The notes below the pieces were generated by a model, which searched no databases, was not told the origin of the DNA, and saw nothing but the letters and a program-made list of their open reading frames with translations. Of a stretch of 64,000 nucleotides of DNA, positions 47,501-55,365 are shown one piece after another. The DNA is taken from NCBI GenBank assembly GCA_963759115.1, contig CAVWXT010000001.1, positions 744,001-808,000 on the forward strand. The letters are read 5' to 3'. A program made the translations under genes and the position numbers. Every line of letters starts with the position of its first letter. Position 1 is the first letter of the stretch. The stretch comes from CAVWXT01 sp963759115 (lineage in GTDB: Bacteria > Planctomycetota > Planctomycetia > Pirellulales > Thermoguttaceae).

Positions 47501-47718
47501 TCGCAGTCGAGCTGCTCGAAAAGTACCTCGCCGCCTTCACCCTTAATGGCGGCAGTTCGAGTATCCCAAGGGGTGGTAGAGAACGGATCGGCGCCGTCGT
47601 CTGGGCAAAACACAACGGGTACGGCAAGGCCTTCAGCAGACAGTTTCGCGGTTTTCGGGGTCGGACGGTCGGCCATCATGACCGTGGTCCCGGTGTGCTC
47701 GCGTTCCTGCTTATCCAT
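44554..47718 (-). CDS. nrdJ: Vitamin B12-dependent (class II) ribonucleotide reductase (two compensating frameshifts)
   Basis: 1,054 codons, open throughout, with AAGGAG before the ATG at 47718. It makes deoxyribonucleotides using adenosylcobalamin. N-terminus VPVVFCPDDGADPF; core motifs ASFNSPVWFNVG, LFKFGSGTGTDISTLRS, NPCSEYMFVDDSACNLASIN, and a C-terminal zinc-ribbon CDNCGAITVRAGNCYLCHNC. Between about 46262 and 45812 the reading is out of frame, and about 150 residues are nonsense. The correct peptide is in the adjacent frame (VLAPTGTISFMMDCDTTGIE), which is the essential APTGTIS/GIEP segment. One extra base and one missing base explain this. Confidence 0.85.
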   Translation of the reverse strand: MDKQEREHTGTTVMMADRPTPKTAKLSAEGLAVPVVFCPDDGADPFSTTPWDTRTAAIKGEGGEVLFEQLDCEIPVSWSQLATNVVANKYFYGEVGTPEREKSVRQLVHRVCRTIADWGIQDGYFASAADGERFYRELAWLCLHQYASFNSPVWFNVGLYHQYGIKGAMCNWHWDKKAGEAIQPQNPYEYPQASACFIQSVQDNMEDIMELARSEAMLFKFGSGTGTDISTLRSHREKLSGGGKPSGPLSFMRVYDQIAAVVKSGGKTRRAAKMQSIKDWHPDVLEFIECKNREEKKVRTLVEQGYDPQDAYDTVLFQNANLSVRLSDDFMRAVEADQPWTTHWVTNPSKPGPTYQARDMFTRMAQSAWCCGDPGVQYDTTINRWHTCPNSGRINASNPCSEYMFVDDSACNLASINLMKFRSDDGTFDAERFQAACRVVFVAQEILIDHASYPTKKIAANSHRFRPIGLGYSNLGSLIMTAGLPYDSRGGPRAVRRDHGHPARGGLPHQHRAGRGRRPVRCLRKEPRAHAARHGDALGEGRGDQGLPEVSPGNGPQSLGQGAGPRQAPRFPQRPGHGAGPHGHDQLHDGLRHHGHRARHRAGEVQAIGRRRDAQDRQPGGAVGPADPRLRRRPDRIDVAYIDKHDTIEGAPELKPEHLPVFDCAFPPRNGRRSIPWRAHIQMMSAAQPFISGAISKTVNMPKESTPEEVADAYMEGWRLGLKALAIYRDGSKEVQPLSTQSKAGKAAEKLVAAPRRERLPDTRPSITHKFNVSGHEGYVTVGLYPDGRPGELFITMAKEGSTIGGLMDCFGTAVSMSLQYGVPLEVYVNKFSHTRFEPQGFTKNPDIKIAKSLVDYIFRWLGITFLPGFREANKAVPPPAPVDPANPDPGDAETETWPAATKAGGPNAAQGSAKNGTSPNGSAPNGNGHGGPKHAAKRNGTPASAAAKDHVGATAGSSGSVSGGATGGSSASVTSSAAGVSPALAVVGVLPKVTGVSPLLAASMAASSATPSRSDQFASFQTDAPACDNCGAITVRAGNCYLCHNCGSSMGCS

Positions 47719-47762
47719 GACCGATCTCCTTATCTATTAGAATGCTGTCAGTGGCGTAAACC

Positions 47763-47809
47763 ACACTATATATTGTATCCCATGCCAGAACGGCCACAAT
47801 ATACAGTCG
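47763..47809 (-). promoter_or_regulatory. Two NrdR boxes upstream of nrdJ
   Basis: ACACTATATATTGTAT (47763-47778) matches the NrdR consensus acaCwAtATaTwGtgt at nearly all positions. CCACAATATACAGTCG (47794-47809) matches with one core mismatch. Their centres are 31 bases apart, or three helical turns, the usual NrdR spacing. nrdJ starts 45 bases away. The remaining 47810-48048 has an AACCGCT/AGCGGTT dyad and no gene. Confidence 0.8.
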
Positions 47810-48048
47810 AGATCGTCCAAGTTTAACGATTTCTTTGTCTTGGTCAACCAGTTGTGGAATACTCGTCCTAAGACGCTGTCAGCAGGGAAGTTGCGACGAA
47901 AACCACCCGCTAGCAGTAGTACCACCGATAGCCGGCCGGACGTACGAAAACCGCTTGTTTTCCAGCGGTTTGGGAGTTTTCGGGACAGTTGGCCGGCTAA
48001 CACTCAGCTAACGGAAATTTTGCCGACGCTTGGAGCACGGCCGAACCG

Positions 48049-49251
48049 CTACGCGGAGTAACTACTCACGGCCGGAATCGCGGCGCGCTGGGCCAACAGT
48101 TGGCCAGCGTGGCGGCACTCGGCCAATACTGCGGGCGTGGGCCGGTAGCGGGCCACGAGCGGCTCGCGGAGTATCTCCCATTGCAACGTGCGGAGGGCCC
48201 GATCGACGGCTTCCGGTCCGCCTTTGCCCCAGCCGTACGAACCGAAGCTGATCGCCACCTTGCCTTGCGGCCGGAGGCCCTCCAAGTAGCTCAGCGTGGC
48301 GGCTGCCATAGGCATCATGCCGCGGTTGAGGGTCGAGCTGCCGAACGCCACCGCCGCCGCGTCGAGCACCTCGGCGGCGATGCGCGTGAGGTTCGAGCGG
48401 CGAATGTGTACCAGCGACGTACACACGCCCGGCCGCGTCGCGCCTTCGACGATCGCTTCGGCCATCGCCGCGGTGCTCTCCCACATCGTGTCGTACATCA
48501 CCAGCACCTTGGGCTGGTGCCGATGCTGGGCCCAATCACGATACGCCGCGAGAATCTCCGCGGCGTGGCGCCGCCAGATCAGGCCGTGGCTGGGGGCAAT
48601 CATGCCGACTTCCACGCCGCCGATGCGTTCCAATGCCGTCAGCACGGCCTTCGGATAGGGCATGATGATGTTGGCGTAATAGGTTTTGGCCTCGTCCATC
48701 ACAATGGAGAGATCGACCTCGTCGTCGAACCGCTCGGCCGTGGCGTAGTGCTGGCCGAAAATGTCCATCGAGAACAGCAGTTTCTCTTCGGGCACGCAGG
48801 TACACATCGATTCGGGCCAGTGGACCATGGGCGTCTCGATGAACTGGAGGGTGCGGCGGCCCAACGGGATGGTCTCGCCGTGCGTTACCAGTCGGATCTT
48901 CCAGGAGGACGTGTCGAAGTGTTCGCCCAGCGCGGCGGCGCATTTCTGGTTGCACACCAGCGTAGCCCGCGGCAGCGCTCGCATTACCTCCGGCATTCCG
49001 CCGGCGTGGTCCAATTCGGCATGGTTGCAGACGACGTAATCCACGCACGAGGGATCGCTCAGGGCCGCGACGTTGCGGAGAAGCTCTGCGGTGAACGGGG
49101 CCTTGACGGTATCGATCAGCGCCGTTTTCTCGTCGCGCACCAGGTAGGCGTTGTAGGTAACGCCGCGCTCGGCGTCGTAGCCGTGGAAGTCGCGGATCGC
49201 CCAATCGACGGCCCCGACCCAGTGGATGTTGTCAAAAAGGGTGGTGTTCAT
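48049..49251 (-). CDS. Flavodiiron protein (A-type flavoprotein, O2/NO reductase)
   Basis: 400 residues. The N-terminal metallo-beta-lactamase-like domain has the diiron ligands: NHAELDHAGGM (H-x-E-x-D-H), the His in MVHWPESM, the Asp in FSMDIFGQH and the His in APSHG. The C-terminal flavodoxin domain has the FMN-binding pattern YDTMWESTAAMAEAI and SFGSYGWGKGG. These enzymes reduce O2 to water or NO to N2O in anaerobic or microaerobic cells. The electron donor (rubredoxin) is not seen in the window. The chosen start at 49251 has a GGATCATC-type ribosome-binding site. Confidence 0.9.
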   Translation of the reverse strand: MNTTLFDNIHWVGAVDWAIRDFHGYDAERGVTYNAYLVRDEKTALIDTVKAPFTAELLRNVAALSDPSCVDYVVCNHAELDHAGGMPEVMRALPRATLVCNQKCAAALGEHFDTSSWKIRLVTHGETIPLGRRTLQFIETPMVHWPESMCTCVPEEKLLFSMDIFGQHYATAERFDDEVDLSIVMDEAKTYYANIIMPYPKAVLTALERIGGVEVGMIAPSHGLIWRRHAAEILAAYRDWAQHRHQPKVLVMYDTMWESTAAMAEAIVEGATRPGVCTSLVHIRRSNLTRIAAEVLDAAAVAFGSSTLNRGMMPMAAATLSYLEGLRPQGKVAISFGSYGWGKGGPEAVDRALRTLQWEILREPLVARYRPTPAVLAECRHAGQLLAQRAAIPAVSSYSA

Positions 49252-49335
49252 GATGATCCGAAGGTTGCCATGTTCATCTCGATAGTATCCACGAAGACCG
49301 CACAATTTCCGCTCATCGTACCGGCTTCTTGCGGG

Positions 49336-50648
49336 CTAGACAATCTTGCCGGCATAGCCAAGCTGCGTGACGGCCGCGGTCAGTTGGCTGGCATCGAGAT
49401 GCTCGCCCTCGACAACCGCCCGGCCGGCGGCGAGGTCCACGCGGACCGATTTCACGCCGGAACAGCCGCTCAGGCGCGAGTGACCGCGGCCACACAGTGC
49501 TGGCACGTCATGCCCGTGATGGCCAATTCCAGTTGTTGCCGCGGCTCTGCCGAGTCGCCCGGCGAGTGCTCCAATGCCGCGGCAAATGGCTCCGGTTCCC
49601 GTCGTGCGGCATACGAGTAGACCAATATGCCCAGCAACAGAATGGCCCAAAATGCCGAGAGCCAGTCGAATCCCATGGTTTCGTGGACGTGGGCGGCCAA
49701 GGGAGGCGTGCCGACCTCTTGCATCGCCGGCATGAGCCAGTCGAGCGTCAGGCCGCCGCCCACCGCACTGATGGCAATGGTCAACAGGTAGAGCAGAGTG
49801 GTCCGCCGGCCGAGCAGTTTCCAAACCGTCGTGATCGTGGCCGCATTGGTGGCGGGACCGGCGATCAGGAACGCCAGCGCGGCCCCCGGCGAGGCGCCGA
49901 GGTGTATCAGCCCGGCGGCAATCGGCACCGAAGCGGAGGCGCACACGTAGAGAGGAATTCCCAGGGCCATCATCAGCAAGATGGCCAAGACGTGCGAAGC
50001 GGTCGTATCGCCGCCGAGATACTGATGCCATTGGTTGGGCGGGACGATCGCGGAAATCGCGCCCGCGATGACCACGCCCACCAAGAGCGCAATGCCGATG
50101 TCGCGGGGCAACGTGACGAAGCCATACTCGAAGGCCCGCCGCACGATGTTTCGCGGGCCCTTGCCGGTGCAGCAGCTTTCGGTGCATTCCGGCGGCTTGG
50201 ACTCGTCGAGGCCGCCGACGCCACTGCGGTTGGGCTGCGCAAAGAGCATCACCAGCAGTCCGCCCAGCAATCCGGTGGCCAAGGCAATGACGGGCCGGTA
50301 TACGGCGAACACCCAGCCCAGCAGCGCGTATGTGATGGCGATGCTGTCGACGCCGGTTTGTGGCGTGGAGAGAAGGAACGAAGTAGTCGCAGCGCGGCTG
50401 GCCCCGTGGCGGCGGAACGAGGCCGACACGGGGATGACCCCGCACGAACACAACGGCAGCGGCACGCCGAACAGCGCCGCTTTGAGCACGGGGCCGAAGC
50501 CGCGGCCGCCGAGGTGGCGTTCGACGAACTCTGGCGAAATACACACCGAGAGCACTCCGGCCACCAGGAATCCAAATAACAAATAGGGCGCCATCTGGCC
50601 AAGGACCAGCCAGCTTTCCCGCACGACGTTACCCAGCATCTCTATCAT
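49336..50648 (-). CDS. Metal permease (SO_0444-like) with C-terminal heavy-metal-associated domain (one frameshift)
   Basis: About 437 residues. The membrane part has many helices and the family motifs PLPLCSCGVIPVSASF and IAGPATNAATITTVWKLLG, as in SO_0444 and YraQ/DUF318 transporters, which move Cu/Zn-type ions or related solutes. A Cys-rich cytoplasmic loop (PECTESCCTG) lies between helices. The C-terminus is an HMA domain: AITGMTCQHCVAAVTRA, then, after restoring one missing C near 49487, LSGCSGVKSVRVDLAAGRAV, ending GYAGKIV. It is on the same strand as the redox genes around it. Confidence 0.82.
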
Positions 50649-50742
50649 AAGAATCGTTCAACCGGCGGCTCGCCAAGGGCAGCTACTGGAATTCTGGCGT
50701 CTGCCACGCGGCGGGCAAGCCCGCCGGCTCAACGAAATAGGC

Positions 50743-51333
50743 TTACGACGCGTGTTTCGCCAGGTAGGATGCCACGCCCGCGGCCGTGGGCTTCATGGCT
50801 TCCTCCCCTTCGTGCCAATTGGCCGGACAGACGTCGCCGTTCTTTTCGTGGAACTGCAAGGCGTCGAGCACCCGCAGGGCCTCCTCCACGCTGCGGCCCA
50901 GCGGCAAGTCGTTTATCAGCAAGTGCCGGACCTTGCCTTCCTTGTCGATCAGGAACAGGCCGCGCAGGGCGATGCCCGCCGGCAACAGCACGCCGTAGCC
51001 CCGCGAGATGTTCTTGTCGAGATCGGCCACCAGCGGATACTTGATCGGGCCGATGCCGCCCTCCTTGCGCGGCGTTTCCTTCCACGCCAGGTGCGTAAAA
51101 TGCGAATCGACCGAAACGCCGAGCACCTGCGCGTTCTTCTTCTCGAACTTCGCCAGCGCCGCGTCAAAGGCGATGATCTCCGAAGGACACACGAACGTGA
51201 AATCCAGCGGATAAAAGAACAACACCACGTACTTGCCGCGGTACGACGAGAGCTTCAACTCGCTGAACGAATTGTCGGGCATCACGGCCTGGGCCGTGAA
51301 GTCGGGGGCCTCTTGGGTCACGAGGTTACACAT
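50743..51333 (-). CDS. 2-Cys peroxiredoxin (AhpC/Prx family)
   Basis: 196 residues. Peroxidatic Cys49 in DFTFVCPSE, resolving Cys169 in GDVCPANW. Reduces H2O2 and alkyl peroxides in the cytoplasm. Its full length (196) is typical of AhpC-like Prx. It follows ferritin and the Fur-type gene on the same strand, so a peroxide-response role is likely. The C-terminus is GVASYLAKHAS, so the resolving-Cys region is complete. Confidence 0.95.
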   Translation of the reverse strand: MCNLVTQEAPDFTAQAVMPDNSFSELKLSSYRGKYVVLFFYPLDFTFVCPSEIIAFDAALAKFEKKNAQVLGVSVDSHFTHLAWKETPRKEGGIGPIKYPLVADLDKNISRGYGVLLPAGIALRGLFLIDKEGKVRHLLINDLPLGRSVEEALRVLDALQFHEKNGDVCPANWHEGEEAMKPTAAGVASYLAKHAS

Positions 51334-51380
51334 GGCAATGGTTCTCCTTGGGTAATGATGCCGTTGCGAAGACGTGATGT

Positions 51381-51875
51381 TCAGTTGGCTGCCCGCTTGC
51401 CAAGTTCTTGATCGAGCAAATACAGGCCCACGCCGCTGTCGCCCACGAGCTTCAATTGGGCGACGATGAGTTGGGCCGCGGCCTCCTCCTCGACCTGTTC
51501 GCGGGCGAACCATTCGAGGAAATCGTGGCCTGCGCCGTCCCGCTCCACGGCCACCAGGTTCATCAGGTCGTTGATCATGCCGCTGATTTTCTGCTCGTGC
51601 TTGTGGGCGTCTTCAAACGCCTCGAGCGGCGACTTCCATTCGGTCTTGGGGGCATCGATCTGGGTGAGCGTCACCCGCCCGTTGCGATCGTTGATCGAGT
51701 CGAAGATCCGCAGGGCGTGCTGGTTCTCCTCGCCAGCCTGTATCTGCATCCAGTGGGCCATCCCCTTGAGGTCCTTGGCCTCGAAGTAGGCGGCCATCGA
51801 GAGGTAGAGGTACGACGAGAACAACTCGGCGTTGATCTGTCGGTTGAAAGCGTCTTGAATCTTGGGATTCAGCAT
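51381..51875 (-). CDS. Ferritin (FtnA-like)
   Basis: 164 residues, start at 51875 (MLNPKIQDAFNRQINAELFS). The four-helix ferritin pattern is complete: SSYLYLSMAAYFEAKDLKGM, IQAGEENQHALRIFD with the ferroxidase Glu and His ligands, and FLEWFAREQVEEEAAAQLIV. It stores iron as a 24-mer in the cytoplasm. The gene overlaps the Fur-type gene's stop by seven bases, so both are on one transcript. Confidence 0.93.
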   Translation of the reverse strand: MLNPKIQDAFNRQINAELFSSYLYLSMAAYFEAKDLKGMAHWMQIQAGEENQHALRIFDSINDRNGRVTLTQIDAPKTEWKSPLEAFEDAHKHEQKISGMINDLMNLVAVERDGAGHDFLEWFAREQVEEEAAAQLIVAQLKLVGDSGVGLYLLDQELGKRAAN

Positions 51876-52312
51876 GGTCCAACTTCCTTTCCAGGGTCGT
51901 GTGAAATGTGTGTGTGGTCGTCTGGCCCGTTTCGGCACTGGGAGCAGATTCCCAGGTACTCCAGGCGATGCCCGAGAATTTGATAACCGTGCAAATCATT
52001 CGCCGGCCCCCCCAAAAGGTCAAGGGGGGGGCCGGAAACATCGTCCACGCGGCCGCAACGCACGCAACGCACGTGGTCGTGTGGCGCGACGTTTCCATCG
52101 AAACGGCTCTCGGCGTTGCCCATTTCCAGCTTCCGCACCAATCCGGTTCGGGCGAGCAGTTCCAGGTTGCGATATACGGTCCCCAGGCTGATTTTCGGGA
52201 GCCGGCGTCGGACGATCTCGTAGATGCCGACCGCCGTAGGGTGCGAGGTGAGCTTGCGGAGTTCCTCCAGGATGACTTGCCGCTGCCGGGTATTGCGTTG
52301 GAATGGCCGCAT
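51869..52312 (-). CDS. Fur/PerR-family metalloregulator
   Basis: 147 residues. N-terminal winged helix (RNTRQRQVILEELRKLTSHP; TAVGIYEIVRRRLPKISLGT), then the dimer domain with His pair HDHVRC and two zinc-binding CxxC sites (CVRCG and CSQC). This fits a peroxide- or iron-sensing repressor. It is directly upstream of ferritin (seven-base overlap), with peroxiredoxin after it. A dyad TTATCA-TTAC-TGATAA sits 27-42 bases upstream of its start, a good candidate autoregulatory operator. Fur versus PerR cannot be told from sequence. Confidence 0.88.
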   Translation of the reverse strand: MRPFQRNTRQRQVILEELRKLTSHPTAVGIYEIVRRRLPKISLGTVYRNLELLARTGLVRKLEMGNAESRFDGNVAPHDHVRCVRCGRVDDVSGPPLDLLGGPANDLHGYQILGHRLEYLGICSQCRNGPDDHTHISHDPGKEVGPC

Positions 52313-52338
52313 AGTAGTAACCCAAATATAACTACTGG

Positions 52339-52354
52339 TTATCATTACTGATAA
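52339..52354 (-). promoter_or_regulatory. Candidate Fur/PerR operator
   Basis: Perfect dyad TTATCA-TTAC-TGATAA (52339-52354) in the promoter region of the Fur-type gene, surrounded by A/T-rich sequence. Its size and position resemble Per/Fur boxes. Confidence 0.6.
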
Positions 52355-52573
52355 TTGCGAACGGTCAAGTGCCTCGTGTCGAAAATTGTTGAAAAGCCAG
52401 TCAGGGAGGCAACGGTGAAACGCTCATCCGCCGCCGACGCAACAATGGCCCCGCGACGTCGATGCGGCCCTTTGGCTGACGTTGCGACGGCCGCTAGACC
52501 TCGCATTTCGGCCGCGAGCAGAAGATACCGTCCGCAAGTCGTACGCGCCGTCTTGCGCGACGCGCAACTTGGA

Positions 52574-52888
52574 TTATACGATCTCGATCTTGCTGATCTT
52601 CACGCGGGTATAGAGTTGGCGGTGGCCCGTCTTGCGGCGATAGGTCTTGCGGCGGCGGGCCTTCTGAATCACCAGTTTCGGCCCCTGCTCAACCGAGAGC
52701 ACTTCGGCTGTGACGCTCGCGCCCGCGAGGACAGGTTGTCCCACCTTCAGTTCCGTGTCGTTCTGACAGGCCAGCACGCGATCAAATTTGACCTGTTCGC
52801 CGGCCGGCAGATCCCGGTAATCAATGTCGAGCTCCTGGCCCTCTTCGACCTTGAACTGGCGTCCGCCTTCCGAAATGATCGCGTACAT
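52574..52888 (-). CDS. rplU: 50S ribosomal protein L21
   Basis: 104 residues. MYAIISEGGRQFKVEEGQEL, a short beta-barrel, and the C-terminal KTYRRKTGHRQLYTRVKISK leave no doubt. In most bacteria rplU precedes rpmA and follows rng; rpmA is not downstream here, and rng lies 2.5 kb upstream on the same strand, behind a lower-GC island. It probably has its own promoter because of the interruption. Confidence 0.96.
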   Translation of the reverse strand: MYAIISEGGRQFKVEEGQELDIDYRDLPAGEQVKFDRVLACQNDTELKVGQPVLAGASVTAEVLSVEQGPKLVIQKARRRKTYRRKTGHRQLYTRVKISKIEIV

Positions 52889-53387
52889 GGGAGATTCCTA
52901 CGTGCTCGTCGAGTCCAAATGGGAAACCAATAAGTTTAGCAGAGATTGGCCGGGGTTATCAAGGGGCGCTCGTCTGCCGGTAGTGTTGTCTGCCGGTAGT
53001 GGTGCAATTTGCCCGAAATAATCGCGGAGTAATGGGAAAAGTCGCCGCGCCCCCTCTATGGGGTACAATAACACATTCCGTTCATTCCAGGAATTGGCGG
53101 TTGTGTCCTTTTGGTCCCCATGATACAGTTATAGGCGTCTGATACACCGTGGCCGTCCCTGCCTTAATTTTTGGCGGGGACGGCCTCTCTTCTTGTATGT
53201 CTACTTGCAGGGAACCACAAGATATGGTATGTTCACGCCTATACAGGAGTCTTCGCAGTACGGATTGAGGTGTATCAGACAATCACCTCTCGCCCCTCTG
53301 GCGCAAGTCTCCCTTGTTTTTGCGCGTGGCATTGTGCTGCGCGTTAACCTACCGGTCCGCGCCTCGCGCGGAGAAACGGAGTTGTTT
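52889..53387. other. Non-coding stretch with dyads at the island edge
   Basis: About 500 bases. TGATACAGTTATAGGCGTCTG (part of it) at 53121-53148 and AGGTGTATCAGAC at 53269-53281 are inverted relatives, and a strong hairpin lies at 53151-53185. No ORF with a good start. The dyads could be remnants of mobile-element ends. Confidence 0.5.
53151..53185. terminator. GGCCGTCCC hairpin (possible terminator)
   Basis: GGCCGTCCCTGCC (53151-53163) pairs with GGCGGGGACGGCC (53173-53185) with one mismatch, around TTAATTTTT. The loop is T-rich; a run of mixed pyrimidines follows on the plus strand. Direction of use is unclear. Confidence 0.4.
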
Positions 53388-53681
53388 ATGAGTTGGAGTC
53401 ACGAGCAGAAGTCAGCGGCGTGGTTCAAGGCGGATGCGGTCGAAGGCAACGACGGCAACAAGTGGCGCAGGGATGCTTGCGGGGCGTGGATTGGATGGCA
53501 ATACTATGGAGACCGCGACTCAGAGTATGGATGGGAGGTCGATCACATTAACCCAAACGGCGGTCATGGCGATGCCAATCTTCGTGCATTGCAGTGGCAG
53601 AACAATGTCCGTAAGAGTGACGGAAGACTGGCCTGCGCGGTGACCGCTAGTGGCGTACATAATGTCGCGGTTGCTCGTTAG
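53388..53681 (+). CDS. HNH-endonuclease-like small protein
   Basis: 97 residues. The core EVDHINPNGGHGDANLRALQW followed by QNNVRKSDGR (residues 50-80) fits an HNH motif: Asp52/His53, and the Asn residues of the second half. It has no other domain. HNH proteins of this size occur in restriction, phage and defence loci, but also as stand-alone genes. It is on the plus strand in the lower-GC island, and its end overlaps the end of the convergent hypothetical gene by 35 bases. Nuclease activity is inferred from the motif. Confidence 0.65.
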   Translation: MSWSHEQKSAAWFKADAVEGNDGNKWRRDACGAWIGWQYYGDRDSEYGWEVDHINPNGGHGDANLRALQWQNNVRKSDGRLACAVTASGVHNVAVAR

Positions 53682-53967
53682 TGTGCGGAAAATCGCCCTC
53701 GGGATGACAGAGTGCGCTTGTAACGAGGTCGTAGTCCGCCCGGACAAAAAACCGATCATCGTCTGGAACCGCATCCATGATGCGCCGCAGACATACGACA
53801 AATGCCGCTGCGGCCTCTTGGCTGATTTGTAGCGGGTAGTCTTGCTGCCGAACGTCCGCAAGAACAGAAGTGATTTGATCCACGCCAGAATCCTTTCGGG
53901 CGGGGATGATTGCCCTTTCTCCGCTTGAATGCAAGGCCAGTTTGCCCGCCCAATAGATTTTCAACAT
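53647..53967 (-). CDS. Hypothetical protein (third gene of the protease cluster)
   Basis: 106 residues, beginning MLKIYWAGKLALHSSGERAI. It is predicted mixed alpha/beta with an Ala/Val-rich middle (QISQEAAAAFVVCLRRIMDA) and a C-terminal acidic part (VPDDDRFFVRADYDLV). No motif that I recognise. It follows the 60-residue gene by about 60 bases on the same strand, so it may be the third gene of an operon led by the ClpP/SDH-like protease. Confidence 0.5.
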   Translation of the reverse strand: MLKIYWAGKLALHSSGERAIIPARKDSGVDQITSVLADVRQQDYPLQISQEAAAAFVVCLRRIMDAVPDDDRFFVRADYDLVTSALCHPEGDFPHTNEQPRHYVRH

Positions 53968-54027
53968 CGGACGTTGGCAAGAAGCCCCCACTCCGGGGAT
54001 TAGGCTGCCCTGGCGTGCCCCTGCCGT

Positions 54028-54210
54028 TCAACTATGCTTCGGAAGTTCGGTGCCGTACCTAGTCCTCGTGAACGGATGTACGATTCGATATCCCTTACTG
54101 GGCACGACTTTTCGAATCTCTGCGAGCAATTCTCGCACTTCCCGAACAGTCTTTGAGGAGTTCGGTACTGATCGCGTCGCTCGCTTCTTCGCTTTGCAGT
54201 AGCACGTCAT
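54028..54210 (-). CDS. Small basic hypothetical protein (60 residues)
   Basis: Starts MTCYCKAKKRATRSVPNSSK with GGGAG eight bases upstream. Basic and helical (TVREVRELLAEIRKVVPSKG), with an N-terminal CxC. It begins 11 bases after the stop of the protease gene on the same strand. No family recognised. The position suggests a partner or substrate of the protease; that is inference. Confidence 0.5.
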   Translation of the reverse strand: MTCYCKAKKRATRSVPNSSKTVREVRELLAEIRKVVPSKGYRIVHPFTRTRYGTELPKHS

Positions 54211-54220
54211 TACACGCTCC

Positions 54221-55114
54221 CTAGAAAGACAGAAATCTTTTTCGTACATGAATAGCCGCCCGCGCACCAATTCTACGCATGTAATCAACAAGTAACTTGT
54301 GGTATCGCTTCAGTTGCATTCCCGTATCCTTGTTCTCTCCAAAGTCGTCGATCTTCAATCTGACCTTGCGACGCAATACTTCCATCGAAATTCCGCGAGC
54401 GTGGCTATGCCATTCGTCCGTATTTCCCAATAGTTGAGCGATTTCTTCCGCTCGTCGCTCCTTCATCTTTTTCGTTACTGGCTGCCTGTGGTTTTCCGTT
54501 CGCTTCCAGTTCCGAAACTTGTATTGGACTAGCCATTTCTTCAACAGACGGTTCGAGAGCTTGATTGCCTGTTCGAACTGGTACAATTCCGCCGGATTGA
54601 AATGCTCGACAAATGAAGCCGCTTCCACGCCCGTCAGAGTACCGTCCTTGGATTTCTGCACGAGCCGCTTGTATTGTTCGAGATACCCAAACGCTGGAAC
54701 CCAGCGACCGTCTTTTTCAACCTGCGGGTCTATTGGCCCCAAGTTGGAGTAGTAGTCCATGTGGATTGCATCACCGGAGAGGACGAGTACCGTTCCGGCT
54801 GAAAATGCATGACTCGGAACGAAAAAATCCACCCTTCGGTAATGCTTTCGAAACGTGTTGGCAATTCTCTCCGTTACCTCGATATAACCTCCATCCGTTT
54901 CCAGGATTACGCAGAGTTTTGCTTTGCGCGATCTTCGCATTCCAAAGCGAAACTCAAGCGCATCCCGGATTTCATCGTCAAATCCGCGGGCAATGGGGCC
55001 TGAAAAACTCAAGACATCTGCGGAAAAGGCATCCTCTAGCTCCTGGATGCGAGAGTGGAGCAAATCTTCAATCGCACCGTTCGCACTTTCTGGTGCCGTT
55101 CGTAATTTCGACAT
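54221..55114 (-). CDS. ClpP/SDH-like serine protease (serine dehydrogenase proteinase family)
   Basis: 297 residues from the start at 55114. The fold is ClpP-like: LCVILETDGGYIEVTERIAN (residues 67-86) with the strand-GG motif, then VDFFVPSHAFSAGTVLVLSG (95-113), where Ser105 in SAGT matches the nucleophile of the SDH-proteinase/SppA group, and HMDYYSNLGPIDPQV as the usual following region. The usual N-terminal membrane helix of SDH proteinases is absent, so the protein is cytoplasmic. The C-terminal 130 residues are helical and basic. A promoter lies at 55206-55233 and two small genes follow. Target unknown. Confidence 0.72.
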   Translation of the reverse strand: MSKLRTAPESANGAIEDLLHSRIQELEDAFSADVLSFSGPIARGFDDEIRDALEFRFGMRRSRKAKLCVILETDGGYIEVTERIANTFRKHYRRVDFFVPSHAFSAGTVLVLSGDAIHMDYYSNLGPIDPQVEKDGRWVPAFGYLEQYKRLVQKSKDGTLTGVEAASFVEHFNPAELYQFEQAIKLSNRLLKKWLVQYKFRNWKRTENHRQPVTKKMKERRAEEIAQLLGNTDEWHSHARGISMEVLRRKVRLKIDDFGENKDTGMQLKRYHKLLVDYMRRIGARAAIHVRKRFLSF

Positions 55115-55205
55115 GGCAGCGCAGAAAAAAAGCCGCAGTATCTGTACGCGGCCGACAGTCGCTCCGTTCGGGTTCCCCCCAGCGTCCCTACTGGAAAACG
55201 GACGC

Positions 55206-55233
55206 ATTTTAGCACGCCCCCCAGAATAGTCAA
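55206..55233 (-). promoter_or_regulatory. Promoter of the protease cluster
   Basis: On the minus strand, TTGACT (55228-55233) and TAAAAT (55206-55211) with a 16-base spacer. It lies about 90 bases upstream of the start at 55114, which supports that start over the ATG at 55207. Confidence 0.65.
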
Positions 55234-55365
55234 GAACCAGTTTTCGGATTATTTTTTGACAGGGCAGCGAACATGTACCGCTACCCGTCTGCCGGCGCGA
55301 AACTCAGTCTGCCAGCGCGCGGCCGCCTTGCTCAGCTTATCCGCGGTCGAATCGGCTTGCTCGGA

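Noticed and set aside
47719..48048. Cobalamin riboswitch upstream of the B12-dependent reductase
   Set aside because: I see no B12-box or conserved core. Two NrdR boxes explain regulation instead.
53151..53185. A riboswitch or sRNA at the island edge
   Set aside because: Only one hairpin with a T-rich loop is visible; there is not enough conserved structure to claim an RNA.
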